Made by a program: the position numbers and the translations under genes. Source: Nageia nagi (lineage: Eukaryota > Pinophyta). From it: a stretch of 64,000 nucleotides of DNA. The stretch is from the NCBI GenBank assembly GCA_050084985.1, contig JBITNC010000002.1, positions 38,130,001-38,194,000 of the forward strand, written 5' to 3'. This document shows positions 1 through 12,500 of this stretch, piece after piece (the stretch's first letter is position 1; each line of letters opens with the position of its first letter). The notes under the pieces were generated by a model. That model made no database searches. It had not been told where the DNA came from and saw nothing but the letters and a program-made list of their open reading frames with translations.

Positions 1-929
1 AAAATAATGCAATGGTATTTTCCCTAAAACTTGTATGTTTTCAAAGGAAGGATGCAAAAGTGCACAAACCAATGAAGATAGCCCTTAAAGATCAACTCAC
101 AACACCACAAATGTATAGTCAACTTCGATTTTTGCTTTAACCACTTTGTATTGATTTATAAAAGAGTTATGTAGAAATAGATCAATTTGCTCCTCTTTTA
201 CAAATATTTCACTTTTCTCACAAAATGAGCTCTCTAGCAAATGAGACCCCATATAGACTTTTTTTGGAATTCCTAAGTCCTAACTTTGGAACAATTAAAT
301 GCTAAATTGAGATTACAGTTTCATTTAATGGGAGAAAAACACTCATCCCACTAATTTTGCTTTAAAATAAGCCATTTACAAAAATTTGGGCCTTCTTCAA
401 CGGATCTTGAAGCCATTGTAGATGTTTTTGAAGCTTTCTGCATGTATTTTGGAGATGAACGGTCATGACCTCACTTCCAATTGTGCATGTTTGGTTATTT
501 TGCAATGCTTCCAAGGTTAAAGATGCCAAATTCAAGGTGCTTGACAATACCCATGTTTTAGAATTTGATTTTGAACTTTTTTTGTCGAAATAACCTCGTT
601 CACATTGGTGGAAGGTAAGTGGTTCATGCCTTTTGAGATCCTAATGGGGCTAAAATGGCCACCTAGGCATAAAATGCTAATTTTTTTCCTTTTTTCAAGA
701 TTTTCAAGGGCAATGCACATGGAACTTCATCCTATAAATGATCTTCAATTTTCACTTTTTTCTTTTTTGAAAAAATGAAGGTTTTTAGCCTTCAAATCAT
801 GGATCTTGAGAATTTTTCATGTTTTTCTTCACTTTTTTAGATCCAAACTATTTCTCTACACAATGGAAATGGGTATTGAAATCCATTCTCCAAATTGATT
901 TCTAAAATTTTGGATTTTTACACCATTTT
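1..929. other. AT-rich non-coding stretch, no gene seen
   Basis: No open frame here resembles a protein; the short frames on the minus strand have random composition. Homopolymer T runs are frequent. The stretch may be the distal part of the LTR-like sequence that begins on the minus strand at 2521, but no boundary is visible. Confidence 0.5.
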
Positions 930-1960
930 CCATGTGTTTTTCTTCAAAAATGCATGCTTGGAAAGCAATATGAGAGGTTTGTGATGAAAATGAGGGGTTT
1001 GGCTTGTATTTTGAGGGTTTTGAACTCATTTCTCACCTCATAGGCATTGGATTTGGTCCTTTCCTTCTTGAGGGGGCATTTTGGATGCTCTATAGGGCCA
1101 TTTGCATGCTTGGTGGAGGTTTTGCTCCTTGAAGATGCAACAAAAGGGGGGTAAAGGGAGAAAAACTGCACCTAGCCACCCTTTGTATGGTTTTACTCTT
1201 TTTTGGAAAATTCCAAGGCAAATGTGCTAGTTCCTTGGTGCTCCATCCTCTCATGCCTTTGAACTTTGATTTTAAAAAAATGGCCAAAATGACCCTTTTC
1301 ACATTAGTCAATAGGGTTTTTCACTACTTTGCAAAATGAGTAAATTAGAAAATGTGCGCCTAGGGAGGGGAGGTAGGAAATTTGGTTATCTTGGATTTTC
1401 CTTATGCCAACATGATGGAAATTTCATTGTGCTCATGCTTATGACTTCAAATTTTATTTTTAAAAAATGCCAATTTGCAAGGTTTTCACTCCTCAAGATG
1501 TATGTATTTGCATGCTAAATAGGGGAAAAGATGGAAAATGTGCGCCTAGATGGGGGAGGTAGCAATTTTGATAATTTTGAATCCTTCCAAGAGCAAAGAT
1601 GTCCAATTTTTCATGCTCCAACATACCCATGTTTTTGTTTTTTTGATCAACCAACTTGAAACTTTGAAGTTTTTCTCTTGCACAAGCATGCTAGGTGCAT
1701 GTTTTCTCCTTTTGAGGGTGGTAAACCTGGAAATCAGCACCTAGGTGGGAGAGGTGGAGTTTTGGTGCAGTTTGGAAACTTGCAAGAGAAAATAAACTTG
1801 ATTTTTGATGCTCTACAATACCCATGTCTAGGAATTTTGAGTGGACAACTTGGATTTTTGAAATTTTTTATTTGCACCACCATGCTAGGTGTTGATTTTC
1901 TCTTTTAGAGGCCTTAAATACAAAAAATTTGCGCTTAGGTAGGGTATCTTTACATTTTGC
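930..1960. repeat. Degenerate tandem array, period about 190 bp
   Basis: A G(T/C)GC(G/A)CCTAG-like box recurs near 1167, 1354, 1540, 1735 and 1929, spaced 186-195 bp. A second box, CATGCT followed by AGGTG-like sequence, recurs near 1105, 1511, 1687 and 1881 in the same phase. Sequence between anchors is only loosely conserved, so this is an old array. It lies where the U3 part of the minus-strand LTR starting at 2521 would be, so I infer U3 subrepeats; an independent decayed satellite is the alternative. Confidence 0.6.
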
Positions 1961-2465
1961 ATCAATTTTGCACAAAAGACCATCTTTTCTTTGTAGGCAC
2001 AATCCATCTCTCGTTGAAGCCATTAAGACCATAAAAAATTGATTTTAATCCTTTAGGAAGCATCTTCGATCCTTTTCACCAAGTTCCAAGGCCAAACATG
2101 CCTTATTTTGGATTGTCTACAATCTCATGCTATCAAGCTTTGAATTTACCATGAAATCCCATCTTATATCTTTATCAAGTGCATGTCTTCATCCATTGAC
2201 CATTTCCAAGAGCAAAGGTACTTAATTTCCCATTTTGCACTTGGCCAATCTTTAAAAATGTGCTCACTACTTAGAAACGCCATTCTATGGAGTTATGAAT
2301 TTTGAAAGCTCCAAAATTTATACTTTGGCACATTGAATTGTCTCACAACATCCCGTGAATAGCCTTTGTGGACCATCTTTAGCAGTACTATTTCTTTTAG
2401 AACACTCTTTGTCATCCAGATCGACTCCCTTAACTATCTTGCTCAAAAAATGGATCTCCAAATTT

Positions 2466-2521
2466 GGAAAAATAGGGTCCCCAAAATATTGTATTTTGGG
2501 GTGTGTTGTGCGGGCACAACA
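2466..2521 (-). mobile_element. LTR start, minus orientation (same family as 5285)
   Basis: Read on the minus strand from 2521, the sequence opens with TG as TGTTGTGCCCGCACAACA, then a CACCCCAAAAT stretch and a GGGACCC-like box. The plus strand at 5285 opens almost identically. The first 18 bases form a near-perfect palindrome in both copies. LTRs begin with TG, so I read this as the outer end of an LTR running leftward. Its other end was not located. Confidence 0.55.
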
Positions 2522-4140
2522 GAATGTAATAAGTATCATGAATCTCTTTCTTACCTTGTTTAGTGTACACCTAGATCAGACTTTTTGCTGCTACCTCCAA
2601 ACCCTTGTTGTCATCAAGTTTCATTTTGGTCTTTTACTTCTTGTCAATATTAACATGCAACTCTTTGGTCCCTGTCATGTGGTTGGAGCAGCTTGAATCT
2701 AAATACCAAGGTTTTTGAGAAATCCTTCAGCTCTGTCATATGTTAAAAACAGTTTGCTTGAATCTTCCTATCATTTTCATTGACATAGTTTTGGCAGCCT
2801 TAATTCTACATTTGTTTCAAAATGAACAAATTTTTTGTGATGTTAATATTGGACATTTCTTTTACATAATCTTCCTCTTTCTTTACCAACACGGCCTTCT
2901 CTTTTTTCTGACCTGAGTCTGTTGCGATCTGATTCTGAAATCCAAAGATCACAATATGGATATTTCACAACATGTAGTGGATTAGTTAAGAGTGAGAAAT
3001 CAGGTTGACACTTGTGCAGTATAGAACAGAGTTAAGAGAAGACTTGAAATTTGTTGTTTTCTTCCTTTTTTATCAGCATTACCATTCCAACACTTGTTAA
3101 TTTGCTTTGTCTAATGCCCGACATGATTGCATTATTCATGATCAGGTGTTCCCTGATCATGATAATGATCAGGAACATAATAAAGATGGATATTGACAAT
3201 GCAAATGAGCAATTTACGTAAACAATTTGCATGAAATGGACACATGAAAATGGTGTGATGAACAATAACAATATTCATGACCATTGCTGATCAAATGCCC
3301 TCTCAATGTGCATGTACATGCAACTATGCATATCATTTGTAAATATCTTGTTTCATTGGTATTACAAAAAATGCAAAATGACTACTCTCTTTTGCAAGTC
3401 ATCTATAACCATTTCCGCTTTGGACCCCTAGAGAAGTTGTTATCACACTATTTAATATCCAATGATGTCCATGGTGATTGATGAAATACATTCAGATTGA
3501 TGGGATGAGCGTCTAATCCTTGATTCCTGTTATGGCTTTATGTGGATTTCTTCTTCAAGTCATTTTGGGTGCATAACTTTAATGGGGTTTCTTCACTACC
3601 ACATACACATTTTCTGGAATAAGTTATTTGAAATTGTAGCTTTCCTTTTAACAACTGGACACTTGTTGTCTTTGCCATACTAACCCAAGGTTTCTAGGAT
3701 CATCTCTAGAGCCCCTTGTATGCTTGTGAGTTGCAATATAGTTGAATCCAAATGAGTAGATTGTCTAGTCTTTGCAACTCTTCGAGTTTTCATGGGTCTT
3801 CCAAGTTCAATGAGTCTAGCTTTTGGACTTGATGAGTCTCTCTCAATCCAAAAAAGGAGAAAAAGCTAAAGAAAAAACAAAAAATCAGGGATCCACAGGA
3901 ACGCTTTCTTCCCTAGAGGAGGCATTCACCCATTTTGGGAACACAAAAATGCCTTGGGGAATGTCTCCTTGTCGCTCCCTTTTTTGGGGAATGAAACGAA
4001 ATTGTTCTTGAGAAGTGGGGAGTTGTTTACAGACGTCACTCCTATTGGGAATGCCCCAAGGAATGTTTGGTTGTTCCTAGGAGGGGTTGGTTGTTCCTCG
4101 ACCGCTCCTAGGAATGGTCAAGTGTTCCCTACAAAATTTG
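2522..4140. other. Non-coding stretch, no gene seen
   Basis: Only short frames of random composition. From about 3900 to 4120 it is locally richer in G and C, with repeated GGGAATG and GTTCCT words that return near 4690-4785, which suggests remnants of one repeat family. The hairpin at 3131-3166 is listed separately. Confidence 0.5.
3131..3166. repeat. Inverted repeat / hairpin
   Basis: CATGATCAGG (3137-3146) and CCTGATCATG (3152-3161) are perfect reverse complements around a 5-base loop (TGTTC). The stem extends through ATTAT/ATAAT with one bulged base, giving about 15 pairs. No neighbouring gene explains it. It could be a chance palindrome in repeat DNA or a remnant of a small inverted-repeat element. 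Confidence 0.6.
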
Positions 4141-4480
4141 GGCATTTGTGCTTAAAACAAATTTAAAAAATCAGTTAAATTTTAAAAACTTTGGCATTTT
4201 GCTATTTGACATATTCATGTCAAAATCTAGTCTATGTATTTACTATTTAGTTTTACTACTATGATTTCAGAATTACTGTATTTTCCTCAATTGTTCTTGA
4301 GAATGACTAGACGGTCTCTGCTAAATCTAGGCATTTGGGCTTGAAAAATATTTAAAAATCACTTTAATTTAAAAAACTTTGGCATTTTTCTATTTGACAT
4401 ATTCATGTAGAAGTCTAGTCTATCTATTTACTTTTTAGTTTTACTACTATGATTTCAATATTATTGTGTTTCTGATTTCA
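4141..4480. repeat. Tandem duplication, period about 189 bp
   Basis: The block beginning GGCATTTG at 4141 recurs at 4330. Both copies share long identical words, for example CTATTTGACATATTCATGT and TTTTACTACTATGATTTCA, over roughly 150 bases, with scattered substitutions. The period is close to that of the 930-1960 array. Confidence 0.75.
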
Positions 4481-5284
4481 CATCTATCATTATGTACTAG
4501 GCTGATTTAAACTTAATGACATTATGTCTTATGATCATTGATAATGGCCCATTTTGATATTTTGATTCATACTTGATTTTTAATTTCAGTTGCAAGTTTT
4601 GTATACACGATTGAATTGATAATAATAATGAATTTGAAACAATGAAATTTCAAAAGTCTGAAAATTCCAGGGATTTTTTACTAGTATTATATTTGTCATC
4701 CCCCTATCGTTCCTGGATTGTTCACCAAAAATGACCTCCTTGGGCCCCAGTCTTGGGAATACGTTCCCCATTCCTAGGCCCTTGTGGAACCTTACAAAAT
4801 AGTATTAAAAATACATGTTCTGAGATATGTTTGTTTGGAATTTTTAGTTGATTTATAATATTTATTTTGTTAATGGTGTATGTTATTAACACTAACCCAC
4901 TGATGGCAATAGAAGAATAGCATTTACTTTCTTGAAAATTGATAAGTCTACGTTTTTTTGGTCGTCAAGTTTGCATCAAGTTTTCTTTTTCTGAGTTTTT
5001 TCACGAAGTCCAAGTTTGTGAAAAATAGGCTTGCTGAATTGGAGACGATTTCAAGTTTCTTATAATATGGACTTGATGAATAGTCATTATCGCAAGTATG
5101 CCTCAAAGTTTGTTTTGGCGACTCAAAAGCAAGAAAAAGAATGATTCAGAAGGGTTTTGCTTCTTACATACAACTTAAGAAATCACTAAGAACCCTGCAA
5201 AAGGAGTTTTATGCTCTGAAACCTGTAAGTTTGTGAGGCCTTGAAATGAAACTATCAACTGTAGACAACCTTACAACTAGGTAT

Positions 5285-6160
5285 TGTTGTGCACGCACAA
5301 CACACCCCAAAATTTCAAATTTTGAGGACCCAATTTTGGCCAAAACAATGAAGGAAATTGTTTTGGAAGCACAAGGAAAAAAATGTTTTTTTGATGCCTT
5401 AAGGGAATGAAGATAGAAAAAATGTCAAAATTCAAGCCAAAGATCTGCATTGAAAATTCAAATTTTCCTAAATTCACATTTTAAGAGGGTCTTAGAGTGG
5501 TCAAAAAGCAAATTTGCATCATTTCAAGGTCTTAAAAATGTAAGATGTCTTTCTGGTGCAAAATAGGCCAAGTCGCATCATTTTGAGACCGTAAAATGTA
5601 AAATGTCTTTCAGTGCAAAATTGGCCTAATTGCCTCATTTTGAGATGATAAAAAGACCAAGGAAGACACTCATATAATTTTGGATCCTTACAAGGCAAAA
5701 GGAGCAAATTCGCACCTCATCAAAGTCTTAAAAAAGTAAGAAGTCATTTTGGTGCAAAATACACAAACTTGCATAATTCACAAGGATTAAAATGTTAAGA
5801 TGTGTGGTAGGTGCAAAAGCGCTCTAGTTGCATCACTTTGAACCTTTAAGAGTTGAGATTTTTCCAAGTGCGAATCCCCTCCAGTCGCACCATTTTGGAC
5901 ATTTAAAACACCTTGACTTGGCCTCCTTAGCCAATAAATAGCCAACACTTGTCCAAAGTGGGAGGAAATGCCTATAAATACCCCTCTAAGTCTCTCATTG
6001 TTACATCATTCACATAGTTGCTCCCAATCACACCAAAACTAAAGCTTAAAGCTCCCATTACAAGTCGCACCAAAGAGACATCTTAAAATTCTTCAAGGAA
6101 ATTCGAAACAAGATCAAAATCACCAACCAAATCTTTAAAGAACAAAGTTGAAAAAACAGG
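5285..6160 (+). mobile_element. LTR of a retrotransposon, plus orientation
   Basis: The sequence opens with TGTTGTGCACGCACAACA, matching the minus-strand LTR start at 2521. It carries a repeat-rich U3-like part and then a CCAAT box and TATA box near 5931-5980, followed by a plausible transcribed leader. That order fits a 5' LTR. The 3' boundary is uncertain because no clear primer binding site was seen; the end given is an estimate. The copy is probably old, since no intact gag-pol follows. Confidence 0.5.
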
Positions 6161-6912
6161 TCAGAAATCATAGTTCGCATGTTTTCCAAGTTTTAAAAGT
6201 TAAAGACTCTTTTTTAGTGCGAAAATTCAAAAGTTACTCTTGCTTGTTCGCACCATTTTGCTACCTTCAAAGTTTGAGATTCCTTCCAAGTGCGAAGACC
6301 TGAGATTACCCTTGCCAAGTTCCACCATTTAGTTGCTTTAAAAGACTAAGACCTTTCCTAGGTTTGAACAAAGCAGACTCTGCCTATTTGCATCATTTCC
6401 TTTCCTTAAGAGTTTAAGACTCCGCTTAGGTGCGAAAATCCACTCTTCCAGTTTTCATGTCGCACCATTTTCACAACATAAAACCTTAAAACTTGAAGAG
6501 GGTGCGAAACTGACAAATCTGAACAACAAAGGCTGAAACTTAGTCCGATTCCAAAGCTCCCTATTCGCACTTTGCATCCAAGACAAGTCTTAAAAACTTA
6601 ATCCTTCTTGTGGTGTGAAAGGGCTGAAACTTGCCTTCTCCAAGTTGCACATGTGTTTATGCTTAAAACTGTAAAAAAAACGTTCTAAGTGCGAATGACC
6701 CCTACCCATTTCGCATGATTTTGAGCTCTTAAAACTGTAAATTTTTTCTTAAGTGCGAAAGTTACCTCATTCCAGCTCCTTAATCACATCATTTCCAAGG
6801 TTTAAAATTTTAAAACTTTTTTAACTGCGAAAATTACTTTTTTGATCCTCTTCAAGTCACACCATTTCACCGTCTTAAAAATGCAATCCTTCAACGTGGT
6901 GCAAAAATTAGA
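5514..6912. repeat. Array of 57-74 bp units with GCAC...GTGCGAA boxes
   Basis: Units open with a (TC)GCA(C/T)CATTTT-like box and close with GTGCGAA or GTGCAAA. Closing boxes sit near 5556, 5613, 5752, 5811, 5868, 6217, 6290, 6430, 6502, 6689, 6753, 6825 (CTGCGAA) and 6899. Between the boxes lies an A/T-rich middle with TTAAAA and AAGACT-like words. TTCGCAC and GTGCGAA are reverse complements, so each unit is a weak inverted repeat. The array is split by the promoter segment 5920-6160. Confidence 0.7.
5931..5980 (+). promoter_or_regulatory. CCAAT box and TATA box of the LTR
   Basis: CCAAT at 5931-5935 lies about 40 bases before TATAAATA at 5973-5980, in a CCTATAAATACCCC context typical of LTR promoters. 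The downstream sequence (about 6000-6060) is a plausible transcript start and leader. No assay supports activity. Confidence 0.5.
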
Positions 6913-7020
6913 AATGAGCCTCTCAAAGCCCCATAACGGTATCCCATTTCACTCAAAGCCATCCAAACATATCCAAGCTAATCCTTTGTTTGTTGTAATA
7001 GGTACTCTTACAAATCTAAG

Positions 7021-7188
7021 ATGAGTTCTTTGAGAGCCAAGGAGATGAAAGATAAAGAAAGGCAATTGGCCACATTAAGGAAAGAGTGTCGGATAGAACT
7101 TGAGAAACAAGGCAAGACCATACCTCCAGAAGCTCATTTAATCTGGCACATATCAAAGATACATATTGTTCTCATATTGATCCCATGA
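7021..7188 (+). CDS. Short lysine- and glutamate-rich frame, possible element remnant
   Basis: An ATG frame of 55 codons opens MSSLRAKEMKDKERQLATLR and stays strongly charged for about 40 residues, then becomes hydrophobic before a TGA, as if it shifts frame. It sits directly after the repeat-rich LTR leader, where the first codons of a retrotransposon gene would lie. No domain is recognised. It may be the broken start of a gag-like protein or a chance frame. Confidence 0.25.
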   Translation: MSSLRAKEMKDKERQLATLRKECRIELEKQGKTIPPEAHLIWHISKIHIVLILIP

Positions 7189-7299
7189 AAATGTTAAGTT
7201 CCATCTTACAGATGAAAAAAGAGTTGAGAGATGAGAGAAGACACACTACTAAGTTCTGTGCTCATCACTGTGATAGTCGTACCTTTTGCTGCCCTCTTT

Positions 7300-9555
7300 C
7301 CAGAGTTGATCCTTAAAAAAGAGTGGACTACCCCCTTCTTAACGGAATTAATTCACACTTAAACAATTCAAAGAATAAGTGCTTGCAGATTTAAAAGAAT
7401 AGCAATAAGAGACAATAATCACACAATACAATCACACACAATAAGAGACAAGATATACCCTAATTCGGCCCTCTCCAGCCTACATCCAACAAATATGCTC
7501 ATCTTGCAAAATGGTGAATGGTGATTACAACATGCCACTATGGGCTCTTCTCTCTTCACTACTTCTCTTGCTTGCTAGCTCCTCTTGGGATTAGCATAAA
7601 GACCTTGATAGTCTCCTTGCAGCTCGTAGACTTGCAAGTCTTTGTACTCCTGTGCATACACTCTAAAAATTCCCGACACTGAAGAACTCTTGATGATCCC
7701 TCGTGCACTTCCTATTTGCCTCATTTTAATCAAAACTGACGGGCTAAGTTTGGAGTGTTACAATTTAGGAGAAATAACAAGAAAATGGTATTTTTGAAAA
7801 CCCATTATCCTCAACTACCCTTGATCCAAGTTTGATGCGTTTTGGTAAGCCAATCTCTCAATATTGGAGTCCCAATATCCACTTACACTCTCTGGAATAT
7901 TTGTACGTTTACAAAATAAACACAACCCAAAAATAGACCCTTGAACCAATAAATAAAATCCTAACAACATTGGAAGGATTAAATTTAATCGAATCCCTTT
8001 AAATTGGGCGGATCCAATGTAATTGCGCCACTTAGCAACTTGCTCAAGGAATAGTCAAAAACTTTGACTAGCGGCTAGGAGGCATTTGAAAATGTTAACT
8101 AATGGTCTATTTGAGGCGGCTAAATAGCTGGTCGTAGGTGGTCTATTTCCCCAAGGCGGGGTCTGTAGATACTTGCCATTGGCGGCTTTGTCAAGCAATT
8201 CTTCCGACGAATGGGTGGGTGAATTCCATTGGCAAGTGATGTAAGTAGCTGGCATGATGGCTCGTGCCTTCCCGTTCCGTGTTCTCCTTCCATTTGCTCC
8301 TCTGTGGACTCCTCCTGGCGGACTCGATAGCGGACAGTGCAACTCCACATGGCATTCGAAATGGCTAGTGAAACACCCCATGTTATCTCCCCCATCAACC
8401 TCCATGTTGGCGGTTAGTTGGATGACCCCGCGCTATTTTAGTATGTCATCTTCCATTTTCATTCATGGAGATCTGATATCACCAACAGGTTTGTTATTGA
8501 TGATTCACCAATATTGAAACTCTTCACCAATATTGAAACTCTTCACTTGCATCATAATCTTCCTACACTGGATTCTTCAACAAATTTACCTCTTTCCAAA
8601 ATAATATATCTCCATATGTGCGAGTTTAATATTAGCACCCTCTACCTCTGCCAAAATGTCACCAAAATGGACGACGTTGAGATTTCCATAGTCATCATAG
8701 CTTCAGCTGAAACAAATAATCTCAACAAATTATCTCTTATTCTATTTATGGATACGAGATCTGCTTATTTGTCGGTCATCCCATATGAGTTTGGCTGGCA
8801 AAGTATACTGAGTGTAACACCATACTAATCTCCACATGGTCTGGCATCCGCGTCTAAATCTTCATGTTTACTGTTTGCAGGCTTATTTTAGAGTTTACGA
8901 TGAATTCCAACAAACTCCATTGCCATTATATATATATGCTGGCGTCTCCACATAGATTAATCCTTGGCATGTTATAAAAATCCATTCCATATAAACAGAC
9001 TCCATATTAAAAGCTGATTTGTCCATCCTCCATTGGTAATAAATAGTTAAATCACCTTTGAATTTAGCCGCTACTTTATTTCCATAAAGTAATATATATT
9101 TCCTTTCATATAAAGACAAAAAAAAATGCTTTTTGTGGATTTGACTTTTACTTTATAAATAAAGTAATATCCTTTTATTTTTATGATTTAATTGAAATAT
9201 GCTAATATTTAATTTCACTAAATATAATTTTTGCAAATTTATACAAAATAAATATTTAAATGAAATTTAATATGTTACCTTCGAATTTCAAAGTGGCATA
9301 TCTTTCAAACTGGAGATTGTTTTTCCACAAACGAATAGTCGTTGAAATCATAGAGATGAATACTTTTCCATGGAGAGCATTATATTTGTAAAAAGAGAAC
9401 TTTTAATATTTCACCATAACGGATCCAATTTTGGATCAAGAGTTTTGTTATGAGGTTGGAAAACATTGCAACCTAGAGAAGAGGACCCTCTTTGATATAA
9501 AATGCAATCAAATCTTAGATTTTAGGCTTTAGCAAGGAGGGAATTGAAGAAGCAT
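7300..9555. other. Non-coding interspersed repeat DNA with a GC-richer patch
   Basis: No supported gene. 8040-8440 is clearly richer in G and C than its surroundings (GGCGG, CCCCGCG words) and keeps two overlapping minus-strand frames open, but their products look like random translation. A perfect 19-bp direct repeat lies at 8504-8541. 9120-9290 is very AT-rich. Confidence 0.45.
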
Positions 9556-9559
9556 TTGG

Positions 9560-12500
9560 GTTGTCCAATGAAGGGATCATGTACACTAAAGACAATCCCT
9601 TGAATATTACCAACAGTTGATCATGCCTAGTAACCTGCTCAGGGATTGGTTGCACGAAGATTGCAAATATTTCTATGGGCAAATTCTAATCAATGCCAAA
9701 CATGGGTGTTTCTATCCCACTATATCCAAAATAATCAACTTATTATCTAGGGTCACTTTAAAGGAGGATGATTCTAAATTCATGAAGGAATTCATGGGGT
9801 TCATCTTCTAGATTATCATTAGAAAAATAATCATGTGGAGTCAGGTTATTTGTGATGACATGGCTAGAGAATTGGCTTACATAGGGACAACTAAGAGATT
9901 CTTCATGAATACCTATCTAGCGTACCTACTTCTACATGGCAAGTAGAGGACTCCCGCACATGCCAATTTGGAGACCTTGGTAGATTCAAGAAATCTTGTG
10001 TGGAGAAGTTATCCCAAATGGTGGGATGTGAAGATATGGGATTACTATACTATGAAAAATGATAGATGGGAGTATTCCATTGAAGTAAATGAGTTGGTAA
10101 AGAGGATTTCTGATTCCACCATGGAAGCCATTAGAGGACATGCTCCTTTCTACTTAGAGAACCCAAATTCCACATACATCAGGGTATACGGGTCAGAGAA
10201 GGCTCCTTACTTGTTGCCTAGGTATGCAAGCAATCAATTGGTGTTGTTTGAATTTTGCAAGCAGTTGTTATTCTTACATGACAAGGTTTGGAAGAAAAAG
10301 TCAGCCACCATCAATTTGCCTATCATCATTGGGGAGTATGCATGTACCTCTTGGATCGAGGCTAAGACTATGAGAGAAGAATCAGCCCTTTATGCATTCC
10401 AAAACGAAAAAAAGATTGAGACAATATGATCCAGAAGGAAATATGGATAAATTTTACAAAAAGGCCTTTAGACAAACTTACATTCACAAGCGCTTGGGAG
10501 ATATAGAAAAATACATAAATTTAAGAGATGAGAAGGAAATTTAGAGAATGCATGCAATATTGGCAAATGCTAGAATGAAGATTGAGAAGAAGAACAAAGT
10601 AAGCCAAATGAAATCTTCTTTAGCTACAAACATAGATCCATTGGTGGGGGAGAAGTCCACCTCATCTTTCGTGCTAAAAAGACAAGGATATACATACCAA
10701 TATGCTACATTGGGCAATTCAGTGCAATCCGTTCAATCCATCGTCCAAGAGATTAGAGAAGATATTGGTGTTATGAATGAGTAGGATACATTTCATACCC
10801 CCTCAATGTACTTGAATAAACAAGAACAAGCATTGATATAGGCCCAACATGGGAGGAGATGCCAAATCTCTCTCATAGTCTTGGCTCATCGTCTTCTAGC
10901 TCCAACAAAAGAAGACAAAGTACAAGTGAAGAGGATGAATCTAGCGAGGTAGATGTCAGCAATGGTATGGAAACTGATTCTGATGAGACCATCATGGTGG
11001 ATGATAATGTGGAAGAAGATATGAGGCCTGCATCATCTAAATCTTTTATGCCTCATAACAAAAAGAAATCATTTGCACCCAAAATGAAAGCTAAGAGGAC
11101 ATATTAAAGAACTCCCAAATTAGGGGGATTAGCTTCTACTTCAAGAGGAAGTGGAGAAGATGAGGAAGATGATGGTGAGTATGAGGAACGATGCAAGAAG
11201 AGGAAACAAACCTAGCATGAAGGCATAGAGGTGATAGTGGTCAAAGACCTATTAGAGAGACTTCAGCTTGGAGTGGAGAAAGACTAGGGTTTTGACATGT
11301 ATGCTTGCATTAAAGCTTTGCAAGTGGACAACTTGAGTGAGGAAGATGAAGAGTTAGACCACAGGGCAGAAGGTGAATCTACATTGGTTTGTGAAAACGA
11401 CACTTTCATCACCATGAAGGACAATTCATTTGCCATCAACAAAGTCTTTTCTAAGAATAATTACCCCTAGGGAGTACAAGATCTGAGAGTCCACACTCGA
11501 ACTAGAAATGGGAAAGATTGGTTGGGTTGTAAGGAAACATAGCATCACTGCCAATGCAACCACCATAGAGAAAGGAGGAGCCCAAAAGGATCAGGCAATT
11601 AGGGACTTGAGGAAAGAGTTGACCGAAAAGAGAAAAGTGGTCAAAGAGATTGAAGTTGCCAAGATGAGGCTTGAATACATCAAGCTATAGGTTTCATTGA
11701 ATGCGGGAATGACAACGATGAAAGAAACTTTGACCAAAGAGACCTTGGATGCCTTATAAAAACTCTCTTCCCAAATAACCAATCTTCTGGCAAAGGAAGT
11801 AGAGATAAACACCAGGAAAGGAAAAATCTCAGAATTACTAAGAAGATGGGGTGAAAGCTACCAAATGATAGTGGTGCTATGGGAAAATTCAATTTATAAA
11901 CCAAGGAAATTGGATTATTGGTAGGAATTTCTCTTTCACTTTGATTGGTGTCCAATATGCTATTTTTGATGTTACAATGAGGCTTGGGATTCCCACAATC
12001 ATCTTAGGATCTATAAGTGCATTAGTGAAAAATTAAATAATACATCCTAGCTTGGGAGGAAAACGTCCCTCATGGGGCTCACAATGTGGGTCCAACTGAC
12101 CATTATATTTCTATCCCAAGTAACTAACAACAAATACATGAATAAATAAAATATTTACAAAAGGAAATCCCTAGAATTCCAAAATTATTTATTTTTTAGA
12201 AAAAGGGGATGTTACAACATTGAGTGAAAACTGGATGGTTATCAGCACGAGGTGAAGTTCATTGAAGAAGATGGCAACAGAAGGAAGAAAGAGTGGGTGG
12301 TGAAGGAAGCCCAACACCTTATCAATGAACTTATTCCTACCCAATATGTGAATATCCTCAAAACCTGGAGACAAATTCAAAATGAAAGGCAATTGGTAAT
12401 TTGGGGGCACTAGATGGAACACACTTTTATCAGCATCATGGAGTACCAAAAGAAGAATGGTAGCACATTGGAAATACTTGCCATGGGAGTGAAAAAGGTG

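Noticed and set aside
2355-2696. 113-codon plus-strand frame
   Set aside because: It crosses the LTR start at 2521 and its composition is that of random AT-rich translation with no motif.
5514-6912. CRISPR array
   Set aside because: Units are diverged throughout with no identical repeats separated by unique spacers, and the context is a plant retrotransposon LTR.
8055-8517. Overlapping open frames of 87-116 codons on both strands
   Set aside because: Open mainly because the patch is GC-rich and stop-poor; translations look random and mirror each other across strands.
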